Part shown: positions 8,143 to 17,543 of the stretch, one piece after another | Layout: the number at the start of each line of letters is the position of its first letter | How positions within the stretch are numbered: position 1 is the first letter of the stretch | DNA from: Marinimicrobium sp038419845 | GTDB lineage: Bacteria > Pseudomonadota > Gammaproteobacteria > Pseudomonadales > Cellvibrionaceae | Length of the DNA stretch: 64,000 bases | NCBI RefSeq assembly: GCF_038419845.1 | Contig: NZ_JBCAQT010000009.1 | Coordinates: 146,647 to 210,646, forward strand | Reading direction: 5' to 3' | Program-made: the position numbers and the translations under genes | The notes under the pieces: model-generated | What the model saw: the letters and a program-made list of their open reading frames with translations, nothing else | Told to the model about the DNA's origin: nothing | Databases searched by the model: none

Positions 8143-9123
8143 TCAGTAAACGCCGCGAATGTGCTGCTTCACCTCCTGCTGATAAAAGTCGTAGAGCTCT
8201 TCGTGCAGCTGGTCGGGCAGGGGAGGCAGGTCACTGACCTTGGCGTTTTCCCGGACCTGCTCGGGCGAGCTTGCCCCGGGAATGATGGCGGTTACCGCCG
8301 GCTGATCCAGAATCCAGCGCATGGCCATCTGGGCGGTGGTGTAACCCTCCGGCGTGCGGTCTTCCACCTGCTTGGCCAGTTTGACCCCGGTTTCAAACGG
8401 AATGCCCGCAAAGGTTTCGCCCACATTGAAGGCGTCGCCATCGCGGTTGAAGTTCCGGTGATCGCTTTCATCGAATTGGGTTTTTTCGGAAAACTTGCCG
8501 CTGAGCAGGCCGCTGGCCAGGGGCAGGCGCACGATGACACCGATATTCTGGTCTTCGGCCTTGGGCAGCAGCTCGTCCAGCAGTTTTTGCCGGAAGATGT
8601 TGAAGATCACCTGGAGTGAGGTCAGATCTTTGTGCTCGGCACAGATCAGCCCCTCTTCCACGGTTTCGACACTGGCGCCGAAGTGCTGAATCAGGTTTTC
8701 CTGCTGCATGGTGCGCAACCAGTCAAAGATTTCGCCCCGGCGCATGATCTCGGTGGGCACGCAGTGCAGTTGCAACAGATCAATGCAGTCAGTCTGCAGG
8801 CGGTCCTGCTGGCGCTTGATGGAGTCGCGCATGTGAGTGAGGGAGTAGCCGTCGGGGAATGCGCCGTCGCCGCGACCGTACTTGGTGGCGATGACCGGTT
8901 TGGGGGTGCGACTGCTCAAATGCTCGCCCAGGTAGCGCTCACTGGCGCCGCCGCCATAGACGTCGGCGGTATCAAAGAAGCTGATGCCGGACTCCAGGGC
9001 CGCGACAATGATGTCTTCCACGGTTTTGGGTTCAATCGGGCCAAAATCGCCGCCCAATTGCCAGCAGCCCAGGCCCACTTCGCTCAGTTGCAGGTTGCTG
9101 TTGCCCAGTGTTCGAGTTTGCAT
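8143..9123 (-). CDS. Aldo/keto reductase
   Basis: 326 residues, a typical AKR TIM barrel. Recognisable parts are the N-terminal LGNSNLQLSEVGLGCWQLGG, the catalytic Asp/Tyr in FFDTADVYGGGASE, the Lys in VIATKYGRG, and the NADPH-binding end IIPGASSPEQVRENA. The substrate cannot be told from sequence. It belongs to the same broad group as bacterial oxidoreductases acting on sugars and small aldehydes, and its place between xylanases and a GH84 gene hints at a sugar or aldehyde substrate (inference). It is cytoplasmic, with no signal peptide. Confidence 0.9.
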   Translation of the reverse strand: MQTRTLGNSNLQLSEVGLGCWQLGGDFGPIEPKTVEDIIVAALESGISFFDTADVYGGGASERYLGEHLSSRTPKPVIATKYGRGDGAFPDGYSLTHMRDSIKRQQDRLQTDCIDLLQLHCVPTEIMRRGEIFDWLRTMQQENLIQHFGASVETVEEGLICAEHKDLTSLQVIFNIFRQKLLDELLPKAEDQNIGVIVRLPLASGLLSGKFSEKTQFDESDHRNFNRDGDAFNVGETFAGIPFETGVKLAKQVEDRTPEGYTTAQMAMRWILDQPAVTAIIPGASSPEQVRENAKVSDLPPLPDQLHEELYDFYQQEVKQHIRGVY

Positions 9124-9239
9124 GTGTGCTCCTCATTGTTGAATGGAAAGGTTGAGTGGATAAGGTTGATCGAAAAGTCTTTTGGTCAATGTGACCATGC
9201 TATCAGTAATGCGCCCGGTCGTCTTTCGGGCGCGGGCTT

Positions 9240-10337
9240 TCAGTCGGTCAGGCAGGCCGGGTCAAACGCATAATCCCCATTGAGCCAGTCCCGCAGCTCG
9301 CGTGCTTCGGGTTGGGTGAAGGCCTCGTAGTGGCTTCTGACGCTCTGCCGCTCCTGCTGGTCCATCTGTGCCAGTCCCCGGTCCTGAAATGTTGCCTGGT
9401 CGGCGATCAGTTGCCTGGCCAGGTCCGGGGGGCACTGGGCGTGGCAGGCTTCCGCAAAAGCTTCCACCGGGCGGTAGCGATCGCCCTCGCGGTAAGCCTG
9501 GGGCAGGGTCCGCAGTGGAATTTTTGACAGCGCTGGCTGGTTCATGGGGTTGACCGCATGTCCGGCCACCAGCCCCCGCAGCCCGGTATGAGACTCGGGG
9601 TAGGCCATCAGTTGCAGCAATTGGGATTTTTCCGCGCTGTCGTTGACCGGGTAATTGTCCCACAGAAAGGGTTTGCGCCTGAGCCATTCGCTGACTTCCA
9701 GCAGGTGTTCCCTCGGGTAGTCGGTGGAGCAGACTTTGGGGCCGGTCCAGAAAACATCCACCTGGTCAGGCAGTTGCCGGCCCAGGGTTTCCCAATAGTG
9801 CGCCGGGCGGGCGCCAAAGACTTTTTCCAGGACCGGGTCCAGACTGTAATAGGTGGGGCATAGAATCAACTGGGTCGCCGATGTGACCTCGGCGGCCGTT
9901 GTGGCCAGCTCCGCCTGGCGGAGGGCCAGCTCGGGCAGGTCGCCGCGCATGTCGTCGAACAGCAGACACAGAATATCGGGCTCCAGCTCGTTGATCCGGC
10001 GGACCTTCTGCTCCAGCAGGCGGTGACTCTCGGGAGAGGGCTGGCGATAGAGCTCCAGGGGGCTCAGGCCGATACCAAACCGGATGCCGGCCTGGCGGTA
10101 GGACGCGCGCAGGCGACGGAGCTCATTCCATTCGGGCTCGGGCCAATCCTGTTGCCACTCCCGACGCAGATAAGGATCGGCTTTGGGGGCGTAGAGGTAG
10201 AAATCAAAGTTGTGTTCGGCCAGAAAGCCGGCGTAGTCGCGGCGGGCCGACCAGGGCCAGTGGCGGCCAAAGAAGCCTTCGATCACGCCCAGGGGCGGAA
10301 TGGCCGTTACAGATGCCGTTGTTTCGCGGTGCGTCAT
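9240..10337 (-). CDS. GH84-type beta-N-acetylglucosaminidase
   Basis: 365 residues from the ATG at 10337; a longer in-frame start at 10406 would add an unlikely basic tail. The N-terminus GVIEGFFGRHWPWSARRDY and the segment FDFYLYAPKADPYLRR are signatures of the O-GlcNAcase/hyaluronidase family GH84. The paired catalytic aspartates are in LLFDDMRGD, and WTGPKVCS and LWDNYPVND are further conserved substrate-site stretches. No signal peptide is visible, so it likely acts on imported or cytoplasmic GlcNAc-containing molecules, unlike most family members known for exported action. The C-terminal ~90 residues are of unknown role. Confidence 0.85.
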   Translation of the reverse strand: MTHRETTASVTAIPPLGVIEGFFGRHWPWSARRDYAGFLAEHNFDFYLYAPKADPYLRREWQQDWPEPEWNELRRLRASYRQAGIRFGIGLSPLELYRQPSPESHRLLEQKVRRINELEPDILCLLFDDMRGDLPELALRQAELATTAAEVTSATQLILCPTYYSLDPVLEKVFGARPAHYWETLGRQLPDQVDVFWTGPKVCSTDYPREHLLEVSEWLRRKPFLWDNYPVNDSAEKSQLLQLMAYPESHTGLRGLVAGHAVNPMNQPALSKIPLRTLPQAYREGDRYRPVEAFAEACHAQCPPDLARQLIADQATFQDRGLAQMDQQERQSVRSHYEAFTQPEARELRDWLNGDYAFDPACLTD

Positions 10338-10682
10338 GAGGTTCGGGTGCCTTGGGTTCCGGGGCTCCAGCTTACCCCTTGAGAGGCCTCGGGAAAAGCC
10401 GCTCAAATTGACTTTTTCACCCTAAGTGCTTACTATGCCTGCCTTTTCAGACGACGCTCATTTTCTCGCGGCGCCCGCGTTGGTGGCGCTCTCCGAGTTG
10501 GGACACCCCGATTCATTCGCGCTGTTTGCCGCCCGGTCAGCCGATGCGCTGGCCGGCGCGATTGCCCGGTTCAATGCTGGCAAGCGAGTGACAAAATGAG
10601 TGGTCGGTTCCGTCGGTGGCGACAGTCCCGGCAACAAAACCCGATACCAATGGCCCGCGGTGGCGGATAGAGAGGTCGTACT
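10338..10682. other. Intergenic region between GH84 gene and pgi
   Basis: 345 bp between divergent genes. It must hold promoters for both, but no clear -35/-10 pair stands out. It contains one possible short reading frame (10435-10599), listed separately. A GAGAGG Shine-Dalgarno for pgi is at its right end. Confidence 0.5.
10435..10599 (+). CDS. Possible small protein (54 aa), unrecognised
   Basis: ATG to TGA gives a 54-residue alanine-rich product (MPAFSDDAHFLAAPALVALS...). Codon choice is GC-rich at third positions like the neighbours, which favours coding, but there is no convincing Shine-Dalgarno before the ATG. It lies between the divergent GH84 gene and pgi, in the same direction as pgi. 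No family is recognised. It may be a real small protein, a decayed gene end or chance. Confidence 0.3.
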   Translation: MPAFSDDAHFLAAPALVALSELGHPDSFALFAARSADALAGAIARFNAGKRVTK

Positions 10683-12332
10683 ATGGCAAGTCCCACCCAG
10701 TTTCCCAGTTGGCAAGCGCTTTCCAAAAACGCTCAAACCCTGCGTCAGCGCGAGCTCAAGTCCCTGTTTGACGAAGATCAGGGGCGCTTCGACGCCTTCT
10801 CCATCAAAGCTCCCCAGCTGCTGTTCGACTACTCCAAGAATCTGATCACCGAAGAGACCCGCAAGGGCCTGCTGGCGCTGGCCGACGATGCCAAGGTCGC
10901 CGACTGGCGCGACCGCATGTTTGCCGGCGAGCACATCAATCGCACCGAAGACCGGGCGGTCATGCACGTGGCGCTGCGGGATCAATCCGGCGAGCCGATC
11001 ATGATTGACGGTGAAGATGCCCGGCCGCAGATTGAGCGTGAGCTCAACCACATGCGCGAGCTGGTATCCAGTGTTCGCTCCGGCGAGTGGAAAGGCTTCT
11101 CCGGCAAGCGCATCACCGACGTGGTCAGCATCGGCATTGGCGGCTCCAACCTGGGTCCGCTGATGGTGACCGAGGCGCTGACAGCGTATCAGGACGACAC
11201 CCTGACAACACACTACGTGTCCAATGTCGACGGTTTCCAGATTGCCCAGGTGCTGGATCGGGTCGACCCGGAAAGCACCCTGTTCATCGTCGCCTCCAAG
11301 ACCTTTACCACCCTCGAGACCATCACCAATGCCAACACCGCGCGTGACTGGTTCCTCAAGGGTGGCGGCAGTGAAGACAGCACCAAACAGCATTTTGTGG
11401 CGGTGTCTACCAACGTGAAGAAAGCCGTGGAATTCGGTGTGGCGGAAGAGAATATTTTTGAAATGTGGGACTGGGTCGGCGGCCGCTTCTCACTCTGGTC
11501 CACCATTGGTCTGCCTATCGCGTTGCAGCAGGGCTTTGAGGCCTTTGAAGAGCTTCTGCAGGGCGCCTATGAGATGGATCGCCACTTCAAAGAGGCACCG
11601 CTGAGCGAGAACGCGCCGGTAATGCTGGCGCTGGTCGGAATCTGGAACCGCAACTTTCTGGGCTATCCCGCCCACGCACTGCTGCCCTACGACCAGTGCC
11701 TGCACCGTTTCCCGGCCTACATGCAGCAGGCGGAAATGGAAAGCAACGGCAAGTCCGTCAACTGGGCCGGCGAAACGCTGGAATACCCCAGTGTGCCGCT
11801 GATCTGGGGCGAAGTGGGCATCAACGGTCAGCACGCCTTCTACCAGTTTCTGCACCAGGGCACTGACATCATTCCGGCCGACTTCATCGGCTCGGTGAAA
11901 GGCACGGTGGATGTACCGGGTCACCACGACGCGCTGATGGCCAATATGTTTGCCCAGACCGAAGCTCTGATGAAGGGCATCGACGCTGACCAGGTCCGGG
12001 CCGACCTGAAGGCCAAGGGCATGGATGAGGCGCGCATCGAGGAAATCGTGGCACACAAGGTCCACCGTGGTAACCGCCCGACCAACACCCTGTTGATGGA
12101 CAAGGTGACCCCGCGCTCACTGGGGGCGCTGATTGCGCTCTATGAGCACAAGATCTTTGTTCAGGGCATCATCTGGCAGATTCACTCCTTTGACCAGTGG
12201 GGTGTGGAGCTGGGTAAAGTCCTGGCCGCCGGTATTCAGCCCGAGCTGGCTGAAGGGCAGGCGGTAAGCGACAAACATGATGCTTCCACCCGCAGTCTGA
12301 TAAACTACTACAAACAAGCAAAGCAACAGTAG
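10683..12332 (+). CDS. pgi: Glucose-6-phosphate isomerase
   Basis: 549 residues, the normal PGI length. It interconverts glucose-6-phosphate and fructose-6-phosphate. Conserved stretches are SIGIGGSNLGPLMVTEAL, FIVASKTFTTLETITNA, GRFSLWSTIGLPIAL and FHQGTDIIPADFIG. Phosphosugar ligands and the catalytic Glu/His lie in QQAEMESNGKSV and nearby, and the C-terminus NYYKQAKQQ carries the conserved Lys. A GAGAGG Shine-Dalgarno lies 8 nt upstream. It opens a co-directional run of sugar-catabolism genes and supplies substrate to zwf. Confidence 0.97.
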   Translation: MASPTQFPSWQALSKNAQTLRQRELKSLFDEDQGRFDAFSIKAPQLLFDYSKNLITEETRKGLLALADDAKVADWRDRMFAGEHINRTEDRAVMHVALRDQSGEPIMIDGEDARPQIERELNHMRELVSSVRSGEWKGFSGKRITDVVSIGIGGSNLGPLMVTEALTAYQDDTLTTHYVSNVDGFQIAQVLDRVDPESTLFIVASKTFTTLETITNANTARDWFLKGGGSEDSTKQHFVAVSTNVKKAVEFGVAEENIFEMWDWVGGRFSLWSTIGLPIALQQGFEAFEELLQGAYEMDRHFKEAPLSENAPVMLALVGIWNRNFLGYPAHALLPYDQCLHRFPAYMQQAEMESNGKSVNWAGETLEYPSVPLIWGEVGINGQHAFYQFLHQGTDIIPADFIGSVKGTVDVPGHHDALMANMFAQTEALMKGIDADQVRADLKAKGMDEARIEEIVAHKVHRGNRPTNTLLMDKVTPRSLGALIALYEHKIFVQGIIWQIHSFDQWGVELGKVLAAGIQPELAEGQAVSDKHDASTRSLINYYKQAKQQ

Positions 12333-12695
12333 AGGCTGTACCCGGTGGCAGAGCGCCGCCGGGGAGGCCCTATTGGCCATAAGAGGGCGCCCGCAGGCGC
12401 CCCGACCGCTGAAACGGAGACATGTGAGAGAACCGGCTGGCATCGAGTGGCAAAGAATCACGAGAGCCCCCGGAGCATTCGACCGTGAAATTAGCAAGCC
12501 AGGCAGGTGAATTCTGACAGCGGGCCCTGATCGCGGGGCCTGTGCGCGGATCCGGGTGGCCCAGGCCCCCCGGAAATCAGCCCATCCGTGAAAGGATGAG
12601 CGCGCGATGTCAGACGACGCCCCCGCTTACAGCATCCCCCTTTGCGGGAGGAGCCGTCGCGCCTGGCTGGATGTCAAGCAATCTATGGTGCTGAA
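12333..12695 (+). other. Leader region between pgi and edd
   Basis: 363 bp without a recognised gene. A GC-rich hairpin (GGGCGCC-cgca-GGCGCC, ~12387-12402) lacks a U-tract. Near the right end two short overlapping frames run into edd: 12596-12694 (32 aa) and 12607-12699 (30 aa); the latter's stop overlaps the edd ATG as ATGA. No site matching the HexR palindrome (TGTAAT-type) was found by eye. The region may be a regulated 5' leader. Confidence 0.4.
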
Positions 12696-12699
12696 ATGA
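12607..12699 (+). CDS. Possible 30-aa leader peptide coupled to edd
   Basis: ATG at 12607 follows an AAAGGA-like ribosome site by ~11 nt, and its TGA overlaps the edd ATG by 4 bp (ATGA), the arrangement used for translational coupling. The peptide MSDDAPAYSIPLCGRSRRAW... is not recognised and has no run of one amino acid that would suggest attenuation. A competing frame from 12596 also fits the same Shine-Dalgarno. Real expression is uncertain. Confidence 0.25.
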   Translation: MSDDAPAYSIPLCGRSRRAWLDVKQSMVLK

Positions 12700-14510
12700 C
12701 TCACAAAAGACTCTCCGAAATTACCCAGCGGATTATCGACCGAAGCCGCGACACCCGGGCCGCCTATCTGGAGCGGATTGAACAGATGCGTTCGGATGGT
12801 CCCTCGCGGTCTCGCCTCTCCTGCGGCAATCTGGCGCACGGTTTTGCCTCGGCCGACGGTGAAGAAAAACAGATGCTTTCCGACAGCAATGCCCCCAACC
12901 TCGGCATTGTGACCGCCTACAACGACATGTTGTCGGCCCACCATCCTTATGGTGACTATCCCGAAAAGATCAAAAGAACGGCGTTTGAGTCCGGTGTGAC
13001 CGCCCAGGTGGCCGGCGGCGTGCCGGCCATGTGCGATGGGGTGACCCAGGGCCAGGACGGCATGGACCTGTCGCTGTTCAGCCGCGACGTGATTGCCATG
13101 GCCACCGCGGTATCGCTGTCTCACAACATGTTCGACGGGGCCATGTGTCTCGGTATCTGCGACAAGATCGTTCCCGGTCTGATGATCGGCTCACTGTCGT
13201 TCGGCCATCTGCCTGTGGTGTTTGTGCCCGCCGGCCCGATGACCCCGGGTCTGCCCAATGCGGAGAAGGTGAAAGTACGCCAGCTCTTTGCCGAGGGTAA
13301 AGTGGGCCGGGCCGAGCTGCTGGAGGCCGAGAGCGCCTCCTACCACAGCCCGGGCACCTGCACCTTCTACGGCACCGCCAACAGCAACCAGATGCTGATG
13401 GAGATGATGGGCATGCAGCTGCCGGGCAGCTCCTTCGTCAATCCCGGCACCGGCATGCGCGACAAGCTCACCGAAGCGGCCGTGAAGCAGCTGGTCAAGC
13501 TGACCGAGCGGACGGATCAGTACACGCCCATGGCCCAGGTCATCGATGAGAAGGCGGTCGTCAACGGCATCATCGGCCTGTTGGCCACTGGTGGTTCGAC
13601 CAACCACGCCATTCACCTGGTGGCCATGGCCCGGGCGGCCGGGGTCCAGATCAACTGGCAGGACATGTCCGATCTGTCCGATATCATCCCCTTGATGTGC
13701 CACATCTATCCCAATGGCCTGGCCGATATCAACCGCTTCCAGGCCGTTGGCGGCATGGGCTTTCTGATCCGCAGCCTGCTGTCGGAAGGCCTGATGCACG
13801 AAGATGTCAAAAACATCATGGGCGACAGCATGGCCGAGTACGCCAAGGAGCCCTTCCTGGAAAACGACGAGCTGGTGTGGCGCGATGCGCCCACCGAGAG
13901 TCTGGACGACGACGTGCTCCGGCCCGCCGCCAAGGCCTTCAGCCCCACCGGTGGCATGAAGCTGCTCAAGGGCAATATGGGTCGCTGTGTCATCAAGGTG
14001 TCGGCCGTCAAGCCCCAGAATCGCGCCGTCAAGGCGCCCGCCAGGGTGTTTTACCGCCAGGAAGATCTGCAGGCGGCGTTCAAGGCCGGCGAACTGGATC
14101 AGGATTTCGTCGCCGTGGTGCGCTTCCAGGGGCCCCGTGCCAACGGTATGCCCGAGCTGCACAAGCTGACTCCACCGCTGGGGGTCCTTCAGGATCGTGG
14201 CTACAAGGTGGCCCTGGTCACCGATGGCAGGATGTCCGGTGCCTCTGGTAAAATCCCCGCAGCAATTCACCTGACACCGGAAGCGCTGGATGGGGGTCCC
14301 ATTTCGCTGGTGCAGGACGGGGACATGATTGAGCTGGACGCTGAAGCCGGCACCCTGGAATTGCTGGTGTCGGAAGAAGAGCTCAAAGCACGCAAGCCCG
14401 ATCAATCGGATATCTCGGCCAGTCATTACGGCACGGGCCGTGAACTGTTCGCGCCCATGCGCGCCGAGGTGGGGCTGGCAGAAGAGGGTGCCACGGTTTT
14501 CCGCTGGTAG
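12696..14510 (+). CDS. edd: Phosphogluconate dehydratase (Entner-Doudoroff)
   Basis: 604 residues from ATG at 12696 (MTHKRLSEIT), matching the usual Edd length; an upstream in-frame TTG at 12642 is less likely. It dehydrates 6-phosphogluconate to KDPG. It belongs to the ILVD/EDD family: NLGIVTAYNDMLSAHHPY, AGGVPAMCDGVTQGQDGM, the Fe-S ligand region around GTCTFYGTANSNQML, and LLATGGSTNHAIHLVAMA are visible. The C-terminal TDGRMSGASGKIPAAIH is the family signature. It is followed by zwf 65 bp downstream in the same direction. Confidence 0.97.
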   Translation: MTHKRLSEITQRIIDRSRDTRAAYLERIEQMRSDGPSRSRLSCGNLAHGFASADGEEKQMLSDSNAPNLGIVTAYNDMLSAHHPYGDYPEKIKRTAFESGVTAQVAGGVPAMCDGVTQGQDGMDLSLFSRDVIAMATAVSLSHNMFDGAMCLGICDKIVPGLMIGSLSFGHLPVVFVPAGPMTPGLPNAEKVKVRQLFAEGKVGRAELLEAESASYHSPGTCTFYGTANSNQMLMEMMGMQLPGSSFVNPGTGMRDKLTEAAVKQLVKLTERTDQYTPMAQVIDEKAVVNGIIGLLATGGSTNHAIHLVAMARAAGVQINWQDMSDLSDIIPLMCHIYPNGLADINRFQAVGGMGFLIRSLLSEGLMHEDVKNIMGDSMAEYAKEPFLENDELVWRDAPTESLDDDVLRPAAKAFSPTGGMKLLKGNMGRCVIKVSAVKPQNRAVKAPARVFYRQEDLQAAFKAGELDQDFVAVVRFQGPRANGMPELHKLTPPLGVLQDRGYKVALVTDGRMSGASGKIPAAIHLTPEALDGGPISLVQDGDMIELDAEAGTLELLVSEEELKARKPDQSDISASHYGTGRELFAPMRAEVGLAEEGATVFRW

Positions 14511-14575
14511 TGAGAGCCCGGCGGGTCAGACCGGCCGGGGCCAACCGCAAGCACAGAATATAAGGTTTTTAATCC

Positions 14576-16054
14576 ATGCTCGAAGCATTTGATTTTGTAA
14601 TATTTGGCGGTGCCGGTGACCTGGCTCTGCGGAAACTGATTCCCGGTATGTATCGGGCCTATTGTAATGACGAGTTGCCCGAGGGCACCCGGATCTTTGG
14701 GACCAGTCGCCGCGAAGAGGATATTACCCAGTACCACCAGAAAGTGCGGGCGGCGGCCGAAGAGCATCTGCGCGAAGGCGAGTTCGTCGCGGAAAAATGG
14801 GATCAGTTTGCCAAGTGCGTTCATCCCCTGTTTCTCGATATTGCCAACCACGACGAGAACTGGGAAAAAATGGCCGAGACGCTCAAAGCCGGCAACAAGC
14901 AGCGCGTTTTCTACCTCTCAACTCCTCCCAGTGTTTTCGGTGTCTGCTGCAAGCACATTGCAGAGAGTGATTTGATCAGTCCGACCACCCGGGTCGTGGT
15001 TGAAAAACCCCTGGGCTATGACGCCCAGTCCGCCGAAGCCATCAATTCGGAAATCGCCGAGTATTTTGAAGAGAGCGCGATTTACCGCATTGACCACTAT
15101 CTGGGCAAAGAAACCGTCCAGAATCTCCTGGCGCTGCGTTTTGCCAATGGCATTTTCGAGCATCTGTGGGATGCCAAAACCATCGATCACGTGCAGATCA
15201 GCATCTCGGAAACCGTCGGCCTGGAAGGTCGCGCCGGTTTCTACGACGGTGCTGGTGCGCTGCGCGACATGGTGCAGAACCACCTGCTCCAGCTCTTGTG
15301 TCTGGTCGCCATGGAGTCGCCCAATAAGCTGACCGCCGACAGCATCCGCTCGGAAAAAATCAAGGTGCTCGAATCACTGCGCCCGCTCAAGGGCGATGCG
15401 GTCAAGTGGCATACCGTGCGCGGCCAATACGTGGCGGGTGAAATGAACGGCGAATCGGTGCCGGGCTACCTGGATGAACTGGGTAAGGAAAGCACCACCG
15501 AGACCTTTGTCGCCATTCGCGCCCACATCGACAACTGGCGCTGGTCGCGGGTGCCGTTTTACCTGCGCACGGGTAAGCGGATGGAAAAACGCTGTGCGGA
15601 AATCGTCATTCAGTACAAAGACGTCTCCCACGAAGTCTATCCCAGCTCAGCCGGGCCCCTGTCGCCCAACCGCCTGGTGATCCGTCTGCAGCCGGAAGAG
15701 AGTATCCAGATGGTGCTGATGTCCAAGAATCTGGAAAAGCATGACACCGAGTTGTTGCCGGTTGCGCTGAACCTGAATCTGGCCGAAACCTACAAACACT
15801 TTGTCAGTGATGCCTACAAGCGTCTGATGCTGGATGCGGCGGCGGGTGATCCCAGCCTGTTCATTCACCGTGCCGAGGTCGATGCCGCCTGGGCCTGGAT
15901 CGATCCCATCATTGAAGCCTGGCAGCGTCCGGAAAACCGGCCGTTGGCCTATGCCGCCGGCAGCAACGGCCCGGAGGCCTCCGAAGAGTTGCTCAGCGGT
16001 GATGGCTGTCACTGGTTCAATATTGATGATCTCCTGCCGGAAGGGAAAGGGTAA
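14576..16054 (+). CDS. zwf: Glucose-6-phosphate 1-dehydrogenase
   Basis: 492 residues. It oxidises glucose-6-phosphate to 6-phosphogluconolactone with NAD(P)+. The Rossmann start is DFVIFGGAGDLALRKLIPG; the active-site signature RIDHYLGKETVQNLLALRF holds the substrate Lys and the catalytic His neighbourhood; VVVEKPLGYD is the second coenzyme-site stretch. The stop codon overlaps the ATG of pgl by one base, so the first two oxidative steps are translated together. Confidence 0.97.
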   Translation: MLEAFDFVIFGGAGDLALRKLIPGMYRAYCNDELPEGTRIFGTSRREEDITQYHQKVRAAAEEHLREGEFVAEKWDQFAKCVHPLFLDIANHDENWEKMAETLKAGNKQRVFYLSTPPSVFGVCCKHIAESDLISPTTRVVVEKPLGYDAQSAEAINSEIAEYFEESAIYRIDHYLGKETVQNLLALRFANGIFEHLWDAKTIDHVQISISETVGLEGRAGFYDGAGALRDMVQNHLLQLLCLVAMESPNKLTADSIRSEKIKVLESLRPLKGDAVKWHTVRGQYVAGEMNGESVPGYLDELGKESTTETFVAIRAHIDNWRWSRVPFYLRTGKRMEKRCAEIVIQYKDVSHEVYPSSAGPLSPNRLVIRLQPEESIQMVLMSKNLEKHDTELLPVALNLNLAETYKHFVSDAYKRLMLDAAAGDPSLFIHRAEVDAAWAWIDPIIEAWQRPENRPLAYAAGSNGPEASEELLSGDGCHWFNIDDLLPEGKG

Positions 16055-16758
16055 TGCTCGAAGAGAAATTGTTTGAAAACCGTGAAGCGCTGCTGGCGGC
16101 CCTGCAGGAAGACTGTGTGGCAGCGCTGCAGGCGGGATTGGATGAGCGCGAGCAGGCCAGCTTTCTGGTCTCCGGCGGCAGTTCGCCCGCTCCTTTGTAC
16201 CAGCGTCTGAGCCAGATCGCGCTGGACTGGCAGAATATCCATGTGGCGCTGGTGGATGAGCGCTGGGTTGAGCCGGGCCACGCGAAAAGCAATCAGTCAT
16301 TTGTCGAGAAAAACCTGTTGCAGCATCAGGCGGCCACGGCTCCGTTTACTGCCATGAAAAACTCGGCGGGCAACGCTGACGAGGGTCTGGCGGAGTGCGA
16401 AAAAAGCTATCAGACGCTGCCTTCCCCCTTTGATCTCACCATCCTGGGTATGGGGCCGGACGGTCACACCGCTTCGCTGTTTCCGGAAGCCGAAGGGCTG
16501 GATCAGGCGCTGAGCACCGATGCGTTGTGTGCGGCGATCAATGCCCACCAGAGCGACGTTACCGGTGAGTATACCGAACGCATGACACTGAGCCTGGCCG
16601 GTCTTCTGAACTCCCGTCGGTTGGTGCTGCTGATTACCGGCGATGAAAAACTACAGGCCCTGAGAGCCGCACAGGCGGGTGACGATGTTCGCACCATGCC
16701 CGTGCGCGCCGTACTGCAGCAGACGCGTGTACCGATTACGCTCTACTGGGCGCCTTGA
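16054..16758 (+). CDS. pgl: 6-phosphogluconolactonase
   Basis: 234 residues, NagB/DevB-like fold. It hydrolyses 6-phosphogluconolactone, completing the step between Zwf and Edd. Conserved segments are FLVSGGSSPAPLYQRLS, HVALVDERWVEPGHAKSN and LGMGPDGHTASLFPEA. Its start overlaps the zwf stop. It sits between zwf and eda, with eda starting only ~50 bp downstream. Confidence 0.95.
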   Translation: MLEEKLFENREALLAALQEDCVAALQAGLDEREQASFLVSGGSSPAPLYQRLSQIALDWQNIHVALVDERWVEPGHAKSNQSFVEKNLLQHQAATAPFTAMKNSAGNADEGLAECEKSYQTLPSPFDLTILGMGPDGHTASLFPEAEGLDQALSTDALCAAINAHQSDVTGEYTERMTLSLAGLLNSRRLVLLITGDEKLQALRAAQAGDDVRTMPVRAVLQQTRVPITLYWAP

Positions 16759-16807
16759 GAATCTTGAGAGTATTGTCCAATCAACCCAATCAATGAGGAA
16801 AGCAACT

Positions 16808-17440
16808 GTGGCTTTAAGTATCGATAAAATTCTCCAGGTCGCGCCCGTGGTCCCGGTGATGGTGGTGGAGCGTCTGGAAGATGCGGTGCCGCTTGCCCGG
16901 GCACTGTATAACGGCGGCCTCAAGGTGCTTGAAATCACCTTGCGTACCCCCGTGGCCCTGGAAGCGATCAGCGCCATGGTCAAAGAACTGCCGGATGACG
17001 CCGTGATCGGCGCCGGCACCATCGTCACCCCGGACGATCTGCAAAAGGCCGTGGATGCCGGCTCCAGTTTTCTGGTGAGCCCCGGCACGACTCCGGCACT
17101 GATCGAAGCCGCCAAGGCCAGCTCCGTGCCGTTGTTGCCCGGTATTGCCACACCCAGTGAGGCCATGAACCTGCTCACCCAGGGGTTCAAGTACCTCAAG
17201 TTTTTCCCGGCTGAGTCCGCCGGCGGTGTGTCCATGGTGAAATCCATTGGTGGTCCGCTGCCGCAGATCACTTTCTGCCCGACCGGTGGCATCAATCTGG
17301 CCAAGGCGCCCGAGTACCTGGCGCTGCCCAATGTCGCCTGTGTGGGCGGTACCTGGATGGCCCCGAAAAATCTCATCGCCGAAAAGCGCTGGGATGAAAT
17401 TGAAAAGCTGGCGCGCGAGGCAGCGCAGCTGGAGCGTTGA
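16808..17440 (+). CDS. eda: KDPG/KHG aldolase (2-dehydro-3-deoxyphosphogluconate aldolase)
   Basis: 210 residues from a GTG at 16808, chosen because GAGGA lies 8 nt upstream; an in-frame ATG at 16793 is possible and longer frames overlap pgl. It cleaves KDPG to pyruvate and glyceraldehyde-3-phosphate. Class I aldolase residues are the Glu in LEITLRTPVALE, GAGTIVTPDDLQKA, SPGTTPALIEAA, and the Schiff-base Lys in YLKFFPAESAGG. It completes the Entner-Doudoroff route that starts with edd upstream. Confidence 0.95.
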   Translation: MALSIDKILQVAPVVPVMVVERLEDAVPLARALYNGGLKVLEITLRTPVALEAISAMVKELPDDAVIGAGTIVTPDDLQKAVDAGSSFLVSPGTTPALIEAAKASSVPLLPGIATPSEAMNLLTQGFKYLKFFPAESAGGVSMVKSIGGPLPQITFCPTGGINLAKAPEYLALPNVACVGGTWMAPKNLIAEKRWDEIEKLAREAAQLER

Positions 17441-17543
17441 TTGCCAGAGTGACGCTTTTGAACATCAGATCTATCGAACGGACTGTTTTCGACACCAAAT
17501 TTGTTAATTTCGATACCGAATCAATCAATCAGGAGATAAATGA

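Noticed and set aside
13191..14426. 411-codon frame antisense to edd
   Set aside because: Shadow of GC-rich edd coding sequence; no start signal or family match.
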